Assembly (NCBI GenBank): GCA_032115775.1
Contig: JAUMBL010000023.1
Coordinates: forward strand, 26,351 to 90,350
Origin: M3007 sp032115775
GTDB lineage: Bacteria > Bacteroidota > Bacteroidia > Chitinophagales > Saprospiraceae
Direction: 5' to 3'
Length of the DNA stretch: 64,000 nt
Below, piece after piece: positions 9,228 through 18,311 of the stretch. Below the pieces are notes generated by a model. That model had not been told where the DNA came from and searched no databases. It saw nothing but the letters and a program-made list of their open reading frames with translations. A program made the translations under genes and the position numbers. Numbering within the stretch: position 1 is the stretch's first letter; the number at the start of each line of letters is the position of its first letter.

Positions 9228-9645
9228 ACGCGGACTGTTCCGCAAATTCCTCCCGACACTCGCGCTGCCCGGTCTGCTCGCCGCAGCAAACCTGGCAGCG
9301 CAATGCCCGGAATCCGAATACGCAGACGCGAAAGAACTGTGGCAGGTGCAAGTACAACCGGAATTTCCGGACGGCGGCGACGCCGCGCTCTTCCGTTTTG
9401 TCACCCTGCTGCCCTTCCCCGGCCTGCCGCCGGAAATCAGCCCGGTGCACGATTTTCAGGTGCAGTTCGTCGTGGAAAAGGACGGAAAAGTGGGGCGCCT
9501 GTGCGCCCTGAAATACCCCGATCATCCCTGGACCATCGCGCTGCTGAACCACCTCGCCCTTTCTCCAACCTGGAAACCCGGCCGATTGGGACAGGAGGCT
9601 GTGCCGGTACGGTATGTGTTGCCGCTGCGTCTGCGCGGGGAGTAA
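9208..9645 (+). CDS. Small secreted protein with TonB C-terminal-like fold
   Basis: 145 aa from the ATG at 9208, which gives a basic n-region (MRWSKNKRGLFRKF) and a hydrophobic core ending near NLAAQC. The body has the strand pattern QVQPEFPDGG-A-L, then VQFVVEKDGKVGRLCALKYPDHP and a late PGRLGQEAVPVRYVLPLRL, which resembles the TonB C-terminal domain (normally F-P-GG, F-V--DG, P---G--V-V---P). It has no proline-rich spanner or membrane-anchored TonB architecture, so it is probably not a full energy transducer. It overlaps the PPIase gene by 20 bp, suggesting co-translation. Function unknown. Confidence 0.7.
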   Translation: MRWSKNKRGLFRKFLPTLALPGLLAAANLAAQCPESEYADAKELWQVQVQPEFPDGGDAALFRFVTLLPFPGLPPEISPVHDFQVQFVVEKDGKVGRLCALKYPDHPWTIALLNHLALSPTWKPGRLGQEAVPVRYVLPLRLRGE

Positions 9646-9695
9646 GATTCTGTTTGGACTTTTCTGCTTTCGGCAGAAAAGTCCAAACAGAATCT
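9645..9695. terminator. Perfect 23-bp hairpin between the TonB-C-like gene and radA
   Basis: Bases 9645-9667 pair perfectly with 9673-9695 around a five-base loop (TTTCG). The stem starts on the last base of the preceding stop codon and ends 27 bp before the radA start. No T-run follows on the plus strand, so an intrinsic terminator is not certain; an RNA processing or insulating hairpin is equally possible. Confidence 0.55.
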
Positions 9696-9722
9696 AAGTA
9701 TAAACCCATTAATATTGATCCG

Positions 9723-11096
9723 ATGGCCAAAGCGCGCACCATTTTTTTCTGCTCCAATTGCGGCGCCTCTTCCCCGAAGTGGCAGGGCAAATGCCCCCAT
9801 TGCAATGAATGGAATACATACCAAGAGGAACTCATCCAAAAAGAGACCGTTGCGGAGGAAAAACGCCGCGCCTGGGCAGGGAGCAAAACAGAATCGGCCC
9901 GGGCAATCCCGCTGGCGACGATAAAAACAGGCGCCACCCAACGGCTCGATACCACCGACGCCGAACTCAACCGCGTGCTCGGCGGCGGTGTGGTGCCCGG
10001 CTCCTTGGTGCTCATCGGCGGGCAGCCGGGGATTGGTAAAAGTACCCTGATGCTCCAGGTCGCCCTGCGTGCGCCGGTTCGGGTGCTGTATGTCAGCGGA
10101 GAGGAAAGTGAGGAGCAAATTAAAATGCGCGCCGACCGCCTGCCCGACGGGCGTTCGGACTGCTTTATCCTTACCGAAACCAATACCGGCAAAATCCTCC
10201 AGCAAGCGCAAGACCTGCAGCCCCAATTGCTGGTGGTGGACTCTATCCAAACGATGAGCAGCCCGCATCTTGATAGCGCGCCTGGCGGCGTCGCACAGGT
10301 GCGCGAATGCGCCGCCGAGTTGCTCCGGTTTGCCAAGGAAACCAATATCCCAATTTTCCTCATCGGGCATATCAACAAGGAGGGTGATATCGCCGGCCCC
10401 AAACTGCTGGAACACATTGTGGACTGCGTCCTGCAATTCGAGGGGGATCGCCACAATACCTATCGCATCCTGCGCACGCTCAAAAATCGCTTCGGCAGTA
10501 CCGACGAAATGGGCATTTATGAAATGCAGTCAGCCGGTCTGCGCGAAGTCAGCAACCCCTCCGAGCTCTTGTTGAGCCAGAAAGACGAAGAACTCAGCGG
10601 CTGCGCCGTGGCGGCGACCATGGAGGGCATGCGGCCGATGCTCATCGAAACCCAGGCGCTGGTGAGCAAATCGGTGTACGGCACCCCCCAACGCTCCGCC
10701 ACCGGTTTTGATATGCGCCGCCTGCAAATGCTGCTCGCCGTGCTGGAGAAACGCTGCGGTTATTTTTTCAGCATGAACGACGTGTTTCTCAACCTCGCCG
10801 GCGGGATTCGGGTGGAGGATCCCGCCATCGACCTGGCGATTGTTGCCGCGCTGATCTCTTCTTTGCTCGACGTCAATATCCCGTCCGACACCTGCTTTTC
10901 CGGCGAAATCGGCCTCAGCGGCGAAATCCGTGCCGTAAGTCGGATCGAACAACGCGTGGCGGAGGCTGCCCGATTGGGGTTCAAGGAAATATTTATCTCG
11001 AAGTACAACGCCAAGGGGGTGGATTTCAGTAAATATCCAATTCGCGTGTATGCGATCGGCAAAGTGGACGAGCTGAAGAGCGCCTTGTTTGTTTGA
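9723..11096 (+). CDS. radA: DNA repair protein RadA
   Basis: 457 aa from the ATG at 9723 (MAKARTIFFC); the open frame runs further upstream, but the zinc finger fixes the start. A four-cysteine zinc motif (C10, C13, C24, C27) is followed by the RecA-like ATPase with Walker A GGQPGIGKST at residues 99-108, the RadA-specific KNRFG motif at 254-258, and a C-terminal Lon-protease-like domain (LAGGIRVEDPAIDLAI). RadA is a branch-migration helicase that processes recombination intermediates in the cytoplasm. All expected motifs are present and the length is normal. It appears to be a single-gene unit bounded by the hairpin upstream and a convergent gene downstream. Confidence 0.97.
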   Translation: MAKARTIFFCSNCGASSPKWQGKCPHCNEWNTYQEELIQKETVAEEKRRAWAGSKTESARAIPLATIKTGATQRLDTTDAELNRVLGGGVVPGSLVLIGGQPGIGKSTLMLQVALRAPVRVLYVSGEESEEQIKMRADRLPDGRSDCFILTETNTGKILQQAQDLQPQLLVVDSIQTMSSPHLDSAPGGVAQVRECAAELLRFAKETNIPIFLIGHINKEGDIAGPKLLEHIVDCVLQFEGDRHNTYRILRTLKNRFGSTDEMGIYEMQSAGLREVSNPSELLLSQKDEELSGCAVAATMEGMRPMLIETQALVSKSVYGTPQRSATGFDMRRLQMLLAVLEKRCGYFFSMNDVFLNLAGGIRVEDPAIDLAIVAALISSLLDVNIPSDTCFSGEIGLSGEIRAVSRIEQRVAEAARLGFKEIFISKYNAKGVDFSKYPIRVYAIGKVDELKSALFV

Positions 11097-11123
11097 GTCG
11101 CCCTTTGTCCGGGCGCGTGGGAG

Positions 11124-13862
11124 TTACCGGATCAACTCAATATATCCGCTCAGTCGCGCCGGATTCAGCCGCAGGCCGTCCACCCGTTGTTCGTACACCT
11201 GGCAGACATAAAAATACGTGCTGTCGGACAGTTCTTTGTCGTTGTTGGAGCGGCCGTTCCAGTTCAGGTTGGGGTCGGTGGTAGAAAACACCAAATTCCC
11301 CCAGCGATTAAACACTTGAAAATCCACTTTTTCTACGAACCGCCAGCCGGGGAACGGGGTGTACAGGTCGTTTGCGCCGTCGCCATTGGGTGTGAACACA
11401 TTGGGCAGTTCGTACAGCGGGCAATTGTCCACGCAAATGGTAACGCTGCGCGCGCTTTCATTTCCTGCGGAATCCAGGGCGCTGACGGCGTAGCAACCGG
11501 CGAGTCCCTCATTCAGCAAGTGGGTGAAATTGGTCTGATCCGCCCGGTTCAACACCGCGAACGCCTGCAGGGGCGTTTCTGCGTCCGGGGCAAACCAGAG
11601 GCGATAGCCCACAGCGTCGGGCAGTCCGCTGCATACCTGGTTGGGATTCGTCCACTGCAGGCGGTTTTCGTAAGGAGGGCCGGTATTCGGCGCCTGCGCA
11701 TCGGAACACAGATTGGAGACGATCAGGCTGGGCGGACAAGGCGGCGTCGTGTCCAGCGGGATGCCGCAGGCTTCCTGCGAAAAATTAATCAGCGGGTCGA
11801 GGATACCGCCGATGCTGTAACTGCCGGTGCTGCGCACGCGGTAGCAGTAGGATTGCCCGTTTTCGAGTCCGCGGTCGGCATATTCCGCGGTCAGGCTGTT
11901 TCCGATGGAGTCAAATTGTCCGCTTGCCGGATTCAATCGGAAAACGGCGTAGGAATTGTTCAGCCAGGGCGTTTTTTCCTGCCAGGACAACAGATTGGTA
12001 TTGTCTGTGGCCGTCACCGCAAGGAAAACCGAGGAGGCGGGGTTCGTGGCGCCCAGGGGCGCGTTTTCGCCGCGCACGAAAAATTCTACCCGGTAACGGT
12101 AAGCTTGCTCGGCGGTATTCAGGCCGGTATCCTCGAAAAGGGTGTCGTTAGCCTGCCAAAATTGGGCGGCGGTAAAATCCGCGCCGGGTACCGGCGTGAA
12201 GGCGGCGCCGGAAAGCCCCGGCGCGTGCAAGAGCCGGTATCGGTACGGGCCGGGGTTCGAAACGGTGTCCAGATCCTGTGCCAGCGGTTTGGACCAGCGC
12301 ACCAGCATCCGGCCGGCGGCGGTTCCGGTGGCTTGGACGTCCACGTTGGTGAGGAGCGGCAGGTTGCGGGGCAGTTGCACGCAGACCTCCTCCGAGGGCA
12401 GGCTTTCCACCAGGTTAAAGGCATAGCCGCCGGCGGATATTTTGGCAAATTTGGCCAATACCCGGTAGCAGTAGGTCTGGCCGCTTTCAACCTGGTCGTC
12501 TGTGAAGACATACCGGCCGTTTTGTACTTCCCGGGTAACAAACACCAGTTCCGTGTACCCCTTTCCATCCAGCCCCGGCATACAGGTATCTATCGGAAAC
12601 GGATTGCTGCCTGCACGGCGCCAGACGGAAAATCCGTAAAAATAATTATCCGCCGCATCTTCGCAGACGTAGGGAGACTCCCAGGAAATCCGGACGGTAT
12701 TCTGGCCTGCAACCGCTTGCACGGCTTCCGGAGGCGGGCCGACGACCTTGACGGAGAGCGTTTTCAAGTCTGCCAGTTGCGGAACGGCAAAGCTGATCGA
12801 ATCTGTTGCTTTGAACACGACGGAGTACGGTTGTTTGGAAATATGTTCGCAGGCGGTATTCCAGCGGAAGCGTCCGGTAACCGGCGGGTCGAGATAGACG
12901 CCGGGGGCGAAAAATTCTGCCGGGCTGAAGGGCGTGACGAAAGGCCCGCCGAGGGCGGTGAGCAGGATGCGGTCGCCGTCGGGATCGTTGCCCGGGACAT
13001 TAAAATCTATCGTTTCGCCTGCCACCACGCAAATATTCTCTGGCGCTTGTACGGTCGGCGGATTGTTGTCGCATACGTCCACAAAAATTTGCATATCGCG
13101 GATGGTCGTATCAATCGGGATGCCTTCCCGCCAAGTGACGATAATGAAGGCGAGATTGTATTCGCCCGGCGCCTGCGGGGATAGCCACAGGATATCGCCG
13201 GTTTTTTCATTAATTTGGAGTAGATTATTCGCCCCCGAGCCGATTTGATTCGGATACGAATAGTTTGGCACCGGCGTTCGCAGTCCCTGTAGGGGTACGA
13301 TCAGGTGGTAGGCGAGGCTGTCGCCCTCGTCCGGATCAAACGCATTGGGGTTGTGCTTGAAGGGTTTGCCCACACAGGCGTTGTCAATCGGCGGCTGCAG
13401 GAGGTACGGGGTCGTATTGGCGCCTCCGAATTGCGGATCCTGAAAAGAATAGGTCGTCTGGATATGAAACGGCACATTGTCCGAAGAGGGCGGGTTCACA
13501 TTCACGATCCCCGCAATCCGGTTGGGATCCGTCATCCCGATCACATAGGTGGAAGGCCCGGCATAGGTATGCTCTGCGATATACAGGTTGTATTTGATAT
13601 CATTGGGCAGCACCACGCCGTTGCCGTTGCCATTCGATCGGCCGACCGCTTCGCAAAAGGAGTCGCCCCAACAGATCGTCAGGGTGTCGCGGTCGGCATT
13701 GACACTGCTTGCTTTCGTCCAGGTGATAATGGTGGCCCGAATCGTGAGCGGACCGATCTGCTCGATGTGGATTTCTCCCGCCCGATTGTGGGTTGCTCCG
13801 ACTGGGCCGGCGCAGACCAAAAGGCAAAATAATCCGGGTAGTATGTATCTTAGCGTCTTCAT
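11124..13862 (-). CDS. Large secreted protein with fibronectin/cadherin-like domains and a T9SS type B sorting domain
   Basis: 912 aa. It begins with a signal peptide (MKTLRYILPGLFCLLVCAGPVGA). The N-terminal half contains repeated Ig/cadherin-like beta domains, including FDPDEGDSLAYHL and GNDPDGDRIL stretches; the middle has two or three fibronectin type III-like segments (VRISWESP, LVRWSKP, LQWTNP). The last 90 residues (LPNVFTPNGDGANDLYTPF, VFNRWGNLVF, YFYVCQVY) are the gliding-motility-associated C-terminal domain, the type B signal for the type IX secretion system. Export to the cell surface or medium is expected. The ligand or enzymatic role is unknown. It is convergent with radA and divergent from the DUF4286 gene. 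Confidence 0.88.
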   Translation of the reverse strand: MKTLRYILPGLFCLLVCAGPVGATHNRAGEIHIEQIGPLTIRATIITWTKASSVNADRDTLTICWGDSFCEAVGRSNGNGNGVVLPNDIKYNLYIAEHTYAGPSTYVIGMTDPNRIAGIVNVNPPSSDNVPFHIQTTYSFQDPQFGGANTTPYLLQPPIDNACVGKPFKHNPNAFDPDEGDSLAYHLIVPLQGLRTPVPNYSYPNQIGSGANNLLQINEKTGDILWLSPQAPGEYNLAFIIVTWREGIPIDTTIRDMQIFVDVCDNNPPTVQAPENICVVAGETIDFNVPGNDPDGDRILLTALGGPFVTPFSPAEFFAPGVYLDPPVTGRFRWNTACEHISKQPYSVVFKATDSISFAVPQLADLKTLSVKVVGPPPEAVQAVAGQNTVRISWESPYVCEDAADNYFYGFSVWRRAGSNPFPIDTCMPGLDGKGYTELVFVTREVQNGRYVFTDDQVESGQTYCYRVLAKFAKISAGGYAFNLVESLPSEEVCVQLPRNLPLLTNVDVQATGTAAGRMLVRWSKPLAQDLDTVSNPGPYRYRLLHAPGLSGAAFTPVPGADFTAAQFWQANDTLFEDTGLNTAEQAYRYRVEFFVRGENAPLGATNPASSVFLAVTATDNTNLLSWQEKTPWLNNSYAVFRLNPASGQFDSIGNSLTAEYADRGLENGQSYCYRVRSTGSYSIGGILDPLINFSQEACGIPLDTTPPCPPSLIVSNLCSDAQAPNTGPPYENRLQWTNPNQVCSGLPDAVGYRLWFAPDAETPLQAFAVLNRADQTNFTHLLNEGLAGCYAVSALDSAGNESARSVTICVDNCPLYELPNVFTPNGDGANDLYTPFPGWRFVEKVDFQVFNRWGNLVFSTTDPNLNWNGRSNNDKELSDSTYFYVCQVYEQRVDGLRLNPARLSGYIELIR

Positions 13863-13945
13863 GTTTATATGCGTTGCGAATGAACGACTGCTAAGATAAA
13901 ATAATTTCAGGGAAGTTGTTCAAAAAATGTTTGTTTTGCCATTCT

Positions 13946-14266
13946 ATGCTACTTTACAACGTCACCATAACCGTGGATTTTGAGATTCACGAAGACTGGC
14001 TCCGCTGGATGCGAGAAACCCATATCCCGGACGTCATGTCCACAGGCATGTTTTTATCCTACCGTATGTCGCGGCTGCTGGGGCATGAGCATCAGGATTC
14101 GGAAATTTTTTCGGTGCAATATCTCGTACGCGATATGGCGCACCTGCGCCGTTACCAGGAGGAATTTGCGCCTGCGCTTCAACAAGAAACCAAGGCGCGC
14201 TATGACGGTAAATTCGCGGTGTTCCGAACGGTCATGGAACTGCTGGATCACAACGAAAAACCCTAG
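13946..14266 (+). CDS. DUF4286 family protein
   Basis: 106 aa from the ATG at 13946 (MLLYNVTITVDFEIHEDW). The family is recognised from that opening strand, the WLRWMRETHIPDVMSTGMF helix and the QYLVRDMAHLRRYQEEFAP segment; it has the size and pattern of a small ferredoxin-like alpha/beta fold. DUF4286 proteins are widespread in Bacteroidota and their function is unknown. An upstream in-frame codon at 13916 would add ten residues that do not fit the family. Cytosolic, with no signal or membrane segment. Confidence 0.85.
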   Translation: MLLYNVTITVDFEIHEDWLRWMRETHIPDVMSTGMFLSYRMSRLLGHEHQDSEIFSVQYLVRDMAHLRRYQEEFAPALQQETKARYDGKFAVFRTVMELLDHNEKP

Positions 14267-14318
14267 GTTCCCGCATTTATTTCCCGCAGAATACGCAAAA
14301 AAAATCTGCGAATTCCGC

Positions 14319-14366
14319 GAATTCTGCGGGATACCCGAATTCTGCGGGAGAACTGAATTCTGCGGG
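14319..14366. repeat. Three tandem copies of GAATTCTGCGGG, period 18
   Basis: GAATTCTGCGGG occurs at 14319, 14337 and 14355 with exactly 18 bp between starts; two of the three copies continue with AGA, and a degenerate copy (GCGAATTCCGCG) lies just upstream. The array sits in the 126-bp gap before the VWA gene, ending 26 bp before its ATG. It could be a regulator-binding array or a slippage product. Confidence 0.7.
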
Positions 14367-14392
14367 AGATACACGCACACGATCTTTGTACC

Positions 14393-15499
14393 ATGGACAC
14401 CCTTACGCGATGGCGGTTGATTTTAGGCGCTGCGGCAGATCCGGCGGCGGAATTATCCCTAGACGAGCAGCAATCGGGCATGGACCGTGCGTTGGAGGCC
14501 TTGTACAATACGGATCGCCAGGGCGGACTGGGCAGTTCTTCGCCCAAAATAAATCGCTGGCTGGGCGATATTCGCCGATTTTTTCCCAGTTCGGTCGTCC
14601 AGGTGATGCAACGCGACGCACTGGAGCGACTGGGGCTGCGGCAGTTGTTGCTGGAGCCTGAATTATTGTCCGGCATAGAACCGGACGTGCACCTGGTCGG
14701 CGCGCTGCTCTCGCTGAATAAAGTATTGCCCGACAAAACGCGCGAAACCGCCCGGGAGGTTGTGCGCCGCGTGGTGGAAGATTTGCAGCGCAAACTCCGT
14801 CCCCAACTGCTCGAGGCGGTACGTGCCGCGCTGCAGCGCGCAGACCGCAACCGCCGCCCGCGCCATAAAGAGATTGACTGGCGGCGGACGATTTACGCTA
14901 ACCTCAAGCATTACCAGCCGGAACTCCGCGCGATTATCCCGGAAACAATTTATGGGTACGGCCGGAAAGGCCACGCCTTGCGCCATGTTATTTTCCTGAC
15001 CGATCAGAGCGGCTCCATGGCGGATTCGGTGGTCTATGCCGGGATATTCGGCGCCGTGTTGGCTTCGGTGCGCAGCCTGCAGACCGATTTGATCGCCTTT
15101 GATACCGCTGTAGTGGATCTCAGCGCGCACCTGCACGATCCGGTCGAACTCCTGTTTGGGGCTCAATTGGGCGGCGGGACGGATATTGCAAAAGCGCTGG
15201 CTTTCGCGCAGACGCGCATCCGGACGCCCCAGGACACGATTCTGATTCTGCTCAGCGACCTCTACGAGGGCGGGAACCGGCAGGAAATGCTCAAAATTCT
15301 GGGCCGATTGGCGCAAAGCGGCGTTCGTATCGCAGCGCTCCTGGCGCTCTCCGATGAAGGCGCGCCTGCCTACGACCACGAAAACGCGGCCGCTCTTGCC
15401 GCCCTGGGGATCCCCGCCTTCGCCTGTACTCCCGACCGGTTCTCCGAGCTCCTGAGCGCCGCCATCGCCCGGGAAGATTTGAGCCGGTGGAATAAGTAG
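14393..15499 (+). CDS. VWA domain (CoxE-like) protein
   Basis: 368 aa. The N-terminal half is helical and arginine-rich. The C-terminal half (about residues 197-365) is a von Willebrand A domain with an intact metal-ion site: D204-Q-S-G-S and the G-G-T-D loop at 261-264. Proteins of this layout usually work with MoxR-type AAA ATPases in chaperone-like or metal-insertion assemblies. No MoxR gene is adjacent; the only one in the window is 20 kb away at 35.4 kb with unrelated neighbours. GATCTTTG ends four bases before the ATG, so the mRNA may have almost no leader. Cytosolic; substrate unknown. Confidence 0.82.
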   Translation: MDTLTRWRLILGAAADPAAELSLDEQQSGMDRALEALYNTDRQGGLGSSSPKINRWLGDIRRFFPSSVVQVMQRDALERLGLRQLLLEPELLSGIEPDVHLVGALLSLNKVLPDKTRETAREVVRRVVEDLQRKLRPQLLEAVRAALQRADRNRRPRHKEIDWRRTIYANLKHYQPELRAIIPETIYGYGRKGHALRHVIFLTDQSGSMADSVVYAGIFGAVLASVRSLQTDLIAFDTAVVDLSAHLHDPVELLFGAQLGGGTDIAKALAFAQTRIRTPQDTILILLSDLYEGGNRQEMLKILGRLAQSGVRIAALLALSDEGAPAYDHENAAALAALGIPAFACTPDRFSELLSAAIAREDLSRWNK

Positions 15500-15547
15500 T
15501 TGCAAATAGTTCCGAACAAGCCCGCCTGCCCGACTGTTTTATAGTTA

Positions 15548-15729
15548 CTAACTGGTTAGCCTGAGACCGAATGGTTGACTTTATTTCAATAATATCCGTC
15601 CCGAAAGATCAAAAATACTTAACCGGCATGATAATATCTAGAATCATGTTACCCCTTCGGGGTTTTAACGGCAAAATACCAACTGAGCTAGAATAATGTC
15701 ACCCCTTCGGGGTTTGGCTAACCAGTTAC
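15548..15729. mobile_element. Family B-related 182-bp element carrying two REP-like direct repeats
   Basis: The ends are a 13-bp perfect inverted repeat (TAACTGGTTAGCC at 15549, its complement at 15716-15728), a variant of the family B end. Inside are two 29-bp near-identical direct repeats starting at 15638 and 15688 (CTAGAATMATGTYACCCC then TTCGGGGTTT), each with an ACCCC-TTC-GGGGT hairpin and a 50-bp period. It lies between the VWA and permease genes. No convincing target duplication is visible (5 of 8 bases match), so it may be an old insertion. Confidence 0.6.
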
Positions 15730-15769
15730 GATGTTTATTTGAGCGCCGCTCGCTCCTTTCCTGCTGTGT

Positions 15770-18301
15770 ATGTCTTTTATCCTGAAAATGGCTTGGCGCG
15801 ACAGCCGCCGCAATCGCGCCCGCCTGCTGCTTTTTATCTCCGCAATTGTTGCGGGCATCGCTGCGCTGACGGCGGTCCGATCTTTTAGCTATAATCTCAC
15901 CCGGGATATAGACCGCGAGGCCAAGGCGCTGCTCGGCGCCGATTTGCTGATCGAGGGGAACCAACCCCTGCCCGACAGCCTGCTCGCGCGGGTGCAGTCC
16001 ACCCCGGGCGTACAAACTGCGCGGGTACTCAACCTGCTCAGCATGGTCTATTTTCCCAAAAGCGACGACACGCGTCTTACCCTGGTGCGTGCATCCGATC
16101 CCGGATATCCTTTTTTCGGCGCCTGGAAAACGACCCCCCAAAATGCCTGGAAAGCCTACCATGACGGCCAAAATGCCCTGTTGGAACACGGCCTGATGCT
16201 GCAATTCAAGGTGGCGCCCGGCGATTCGGTGCGTATCGGTACGCAAAATTTCCTCGTAACGGGCGATCTGCTCTCCCGACCCGGGCGGGCGGGCATCGGC
16301 TCGGCTATTGCGCCGGTCGCTCTGGTTCCGATTCGCTGGCTGGATTCTACCGGACTGGTGCAAAAAGGCAGTCGCATTTGGTACCAATATTACTTTAAAA
16401 TTCCCGATCCGCTTGCGCTCGACCGGCTCGTGCAGTCCTTGGATAAACCGCTGGAAGCGGCGAAACTCAGTTATGAAACGGTCGCCTCCAATAAACAGGA
16501 CATCGGCAGGGCTTTCGGCAATGTGTCCTCGTTTCTCAATTTGGTCGGTTTTATTGCCTTGCTGCTCGGTTGTATAGGCGTGGCCGGCGCCGTGCACCTG
16601 TATATCAAAGATAAATTGCCCACCGTGGCGGTGCTCCGCTGTCTGGGCGTCGGTGGCATGCAAGCCTTTTATATTTACCTCACGCAGGTAGTCGCCATTG
16701 GCTTGATCGGTTCCGTGGTCGGCGTGGCGCTCGGCGCGTTTTTACAAAAATTATTACCCTGGCTTGGTCGGGATTTGTTGCCGATCCAGGACGTACATAC
16801 GGATATTTCTTGGCTTGCCGCCGGCCAGGGGATTATGCTCGGACTGGTCGTATCCGTATTGTTCGCCCTCGCGCCCTTGTCCGGCATCTTGCAGACCTCC
16901 CCTTTGCGCGCGTTGCGCGCTGCGTACGAGGAGGACCAGGCCGGCCGGCTGCGTTGGTCCTGGCGTTTGGCGATCTACGCGGCCGTTTTTCTTACGATCG
17001 GCGGATTTACCTGGTGGCTGACGGGCAATTGGCGGGAAACCTTGGCGTTTATTGCCGGCATGTCGCTGGCTTTTGCTATTTTGTGGGGCGTGGCGTACGG
17101 ACTAACCTTGCTGATCCGGCGCTATTTTCCGCAAACATGGCCCTATGTTTGGCGACAAAGCATCGCAAACCTGTTCCGGCCTGGCAACCAGACCGTCCTC
17201 CTGGTGGTTACCATCGGCCTGGGTACCATGCTGCTGTCCACCTTGTTTTTGATTCAAAATCTGCTGTTGCGCCAAGTGGCTTTTTCCGGAAGCGGCAATC
17301 AGCCCAATATGATACTGTTTGATATTCAGACCGATGCGCGCGATGCGGTGGCGGCTTTGGTGCGCGAGCAGGGCATGCCCGTCTTGCAGCAAGTGCCTAT
17401 TGTCACCACCCGCATCGAGACGATCAACGGCCTGACCAAGCAACAGGTTCAGGCAGACAGCGCCGACGCGATTCGCAATTGGGTGTGGGATCGCGAATAC
17501 CGCGTGACCTTTCGCGATACCCTCATCGAATCCGAAAAATTATTGGAAGGCGAATGGATCGGGCGGCATGTACCCGGCACGCCGGTCAAAATTTCCATTT
17601 CGGACGGTTTGCAGGACGCGATGAACGCCCGATTGGGCGACCGCATCGTGTTCAACGTCCACGGTACGCGCTTGGAGACTGAGGTCGGCAGCATTCGGAA
17701 GGTGGATTTTAATCGAATTCAGACTAATTTTCTGGTGGTATTTCCAACGGGCGTCCTGGAAGCCGCGCCGCAGTTTCACGTGCTGATTTCGCGGGTGGAG
17801 AACGCGGCGCAGTCGGCAGCCTTTCAATCCCGGTTAGTGCAGGCTTTCCCGACCGTTTCGGCCATAGACATCACGCAGATTTTGCAATCCGTGGAGGAGA
17901 TTCTGACCAAAGTCTCTTTCGTGATTCGATTTATGGCCTTGTTCAGCATCCTGACGGGTTTGCTGGTGCTGATCAGTTCCATTTATCAGAGCAAATTTGC
18001 CCGTATCCGCGAGAGCGTGCTCCTGCGCACCCTGGGCGCTTCGCGCCGGCAGATCCGCTGGATCAACGGATTGGAATACGGCCTGGTGGGCGCCTTGGCC
18101 TGCACGGCGGGCATCGGCTTGTCGGTGGCGGGCGCTTGGGCGCTGGCCGAATTCATTTTTAAAATCCCGTTTGGCGCCGATCCGCTTCCGTTGGCCGCAA
18201 TTTTTGTTGTTATCACGGCTTTGACAGTCTTTCTCGGGCTGTTGAACAGCCGGGAGGTGGTGCGCAAGCCGCCTTTGGAGGTGTTGCGGGGGGAGAATTA
18301 G
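15770..18301 (+). CDS. ABC transporter permease with two FtsX-like domains (YbbP type)
   Basis: 843 aa. It has the FtsX/MacB-type permease layout duplicated: an N-terminal transmembrane helix (residues about 12-40), a large periplasmic domain, a three-helix block near 255-385, then two further helices, a second periplasmic domain and a last three-helix block (about 715-830). The opening MSFILKMAWRDSRRNRARLLLFISA is typical of YbbP-like permeases. These normally pair with a YbbA/LolD-like ATPase encoded next to them; none is present on either side, so the partner must be elsewhere or shared. The predicted role is lipid, lipoprotein or peptide handling at the inner membrane. Confidence 0.85.
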   Translation: MSFILKMAWRDSRRNRARLLLFISAIVAGIAALTAVRSFSYNLTRDIDREAKALLGADLLIEGNQPLPDSLLARVQSTPGVQTARVLNLLSMVYFPKSDDTRLTLVRASDPGYPFFGAWKTTPQNAWKAYHDGQNALLEHGLMLQFKVAPGDSVRIGTQNFLVTGDLLSRPGRAGIGSAIAPVALVPIRWLDSTGLVQKGSRIWYQYYFKIPDPLALDRLVQSLDKPLEAAKLSYETVASNKQDIGRAFGNVSSFLNLVGFIALLLGCIGVAGAVHLYIKDKLPTVAVLRCLGVGGMQAFYIYLTQVVAIGLIGSVVGVALGAFLQKLLPWLGRDLLPIQDVHTDISWLAAGQGIMLGLVVSVLFALAPLSGILQTSPLRALRAAYEEDQAGRLRWSWRLAIYAAVFLTIGGFTWWLTGNWRETLAFIAGMSLAFAILWGVAYGLTLLIRRYFPQTWPYVWRQSIANLFRPGNQTVLLVVTIGLGTMLLSTLFLIQNLLLRQVAFSGSGNQPNMILFDIQTDARDAVAALVREQGMPVLQQVPIVTTRIETINGLTKQQVQADSADAIRNWVWDREYRVTFRDTLIESEKLLEGEWIGRHVPGTPVKISISDGLQDAMNARLGDRIVFNVHGTRLETEVGSIRKVDFNRIQTNFLVVFPTGVLEAAPQFHVLISRVENAAQSAAFQSRLVQAFPTVSAIDITQILQSVEEILTKVSFVIRFMALFSILTGLLVLISSIYQSKFARIRESVLLRTLGASRRQIRWINGLEYGLVGALACTAGIGLSVAGAWALAEFIFKIPFGADPLPLAAIFVVITALTVFLGLLNSREVVRKPPLEVLRGEN

Positions 18302-18311
18302 AAATCGTTGA

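Noticed and set aside
9208..9645. Naming the small protein TonB
   Set aside because: Only a C-terminal-like domain is visible; there is no proline-rich spanner or typical membrane anchor, and no ExbB/ExbD genes are nearby.
11187..13184. 665-codon open frame on the plus strand opposite the T9SS type B protein
   Set aside because: It mirrors a GC-biased coding strand, has no recognisable domain, and the opposite strand encodes a complete signal peptide and sorting domain.
14319..14366. Possible CRISPR array
   Set aside because: The units are 12 bp with 6-bp spacers, only three copies, and no cas gene is present.
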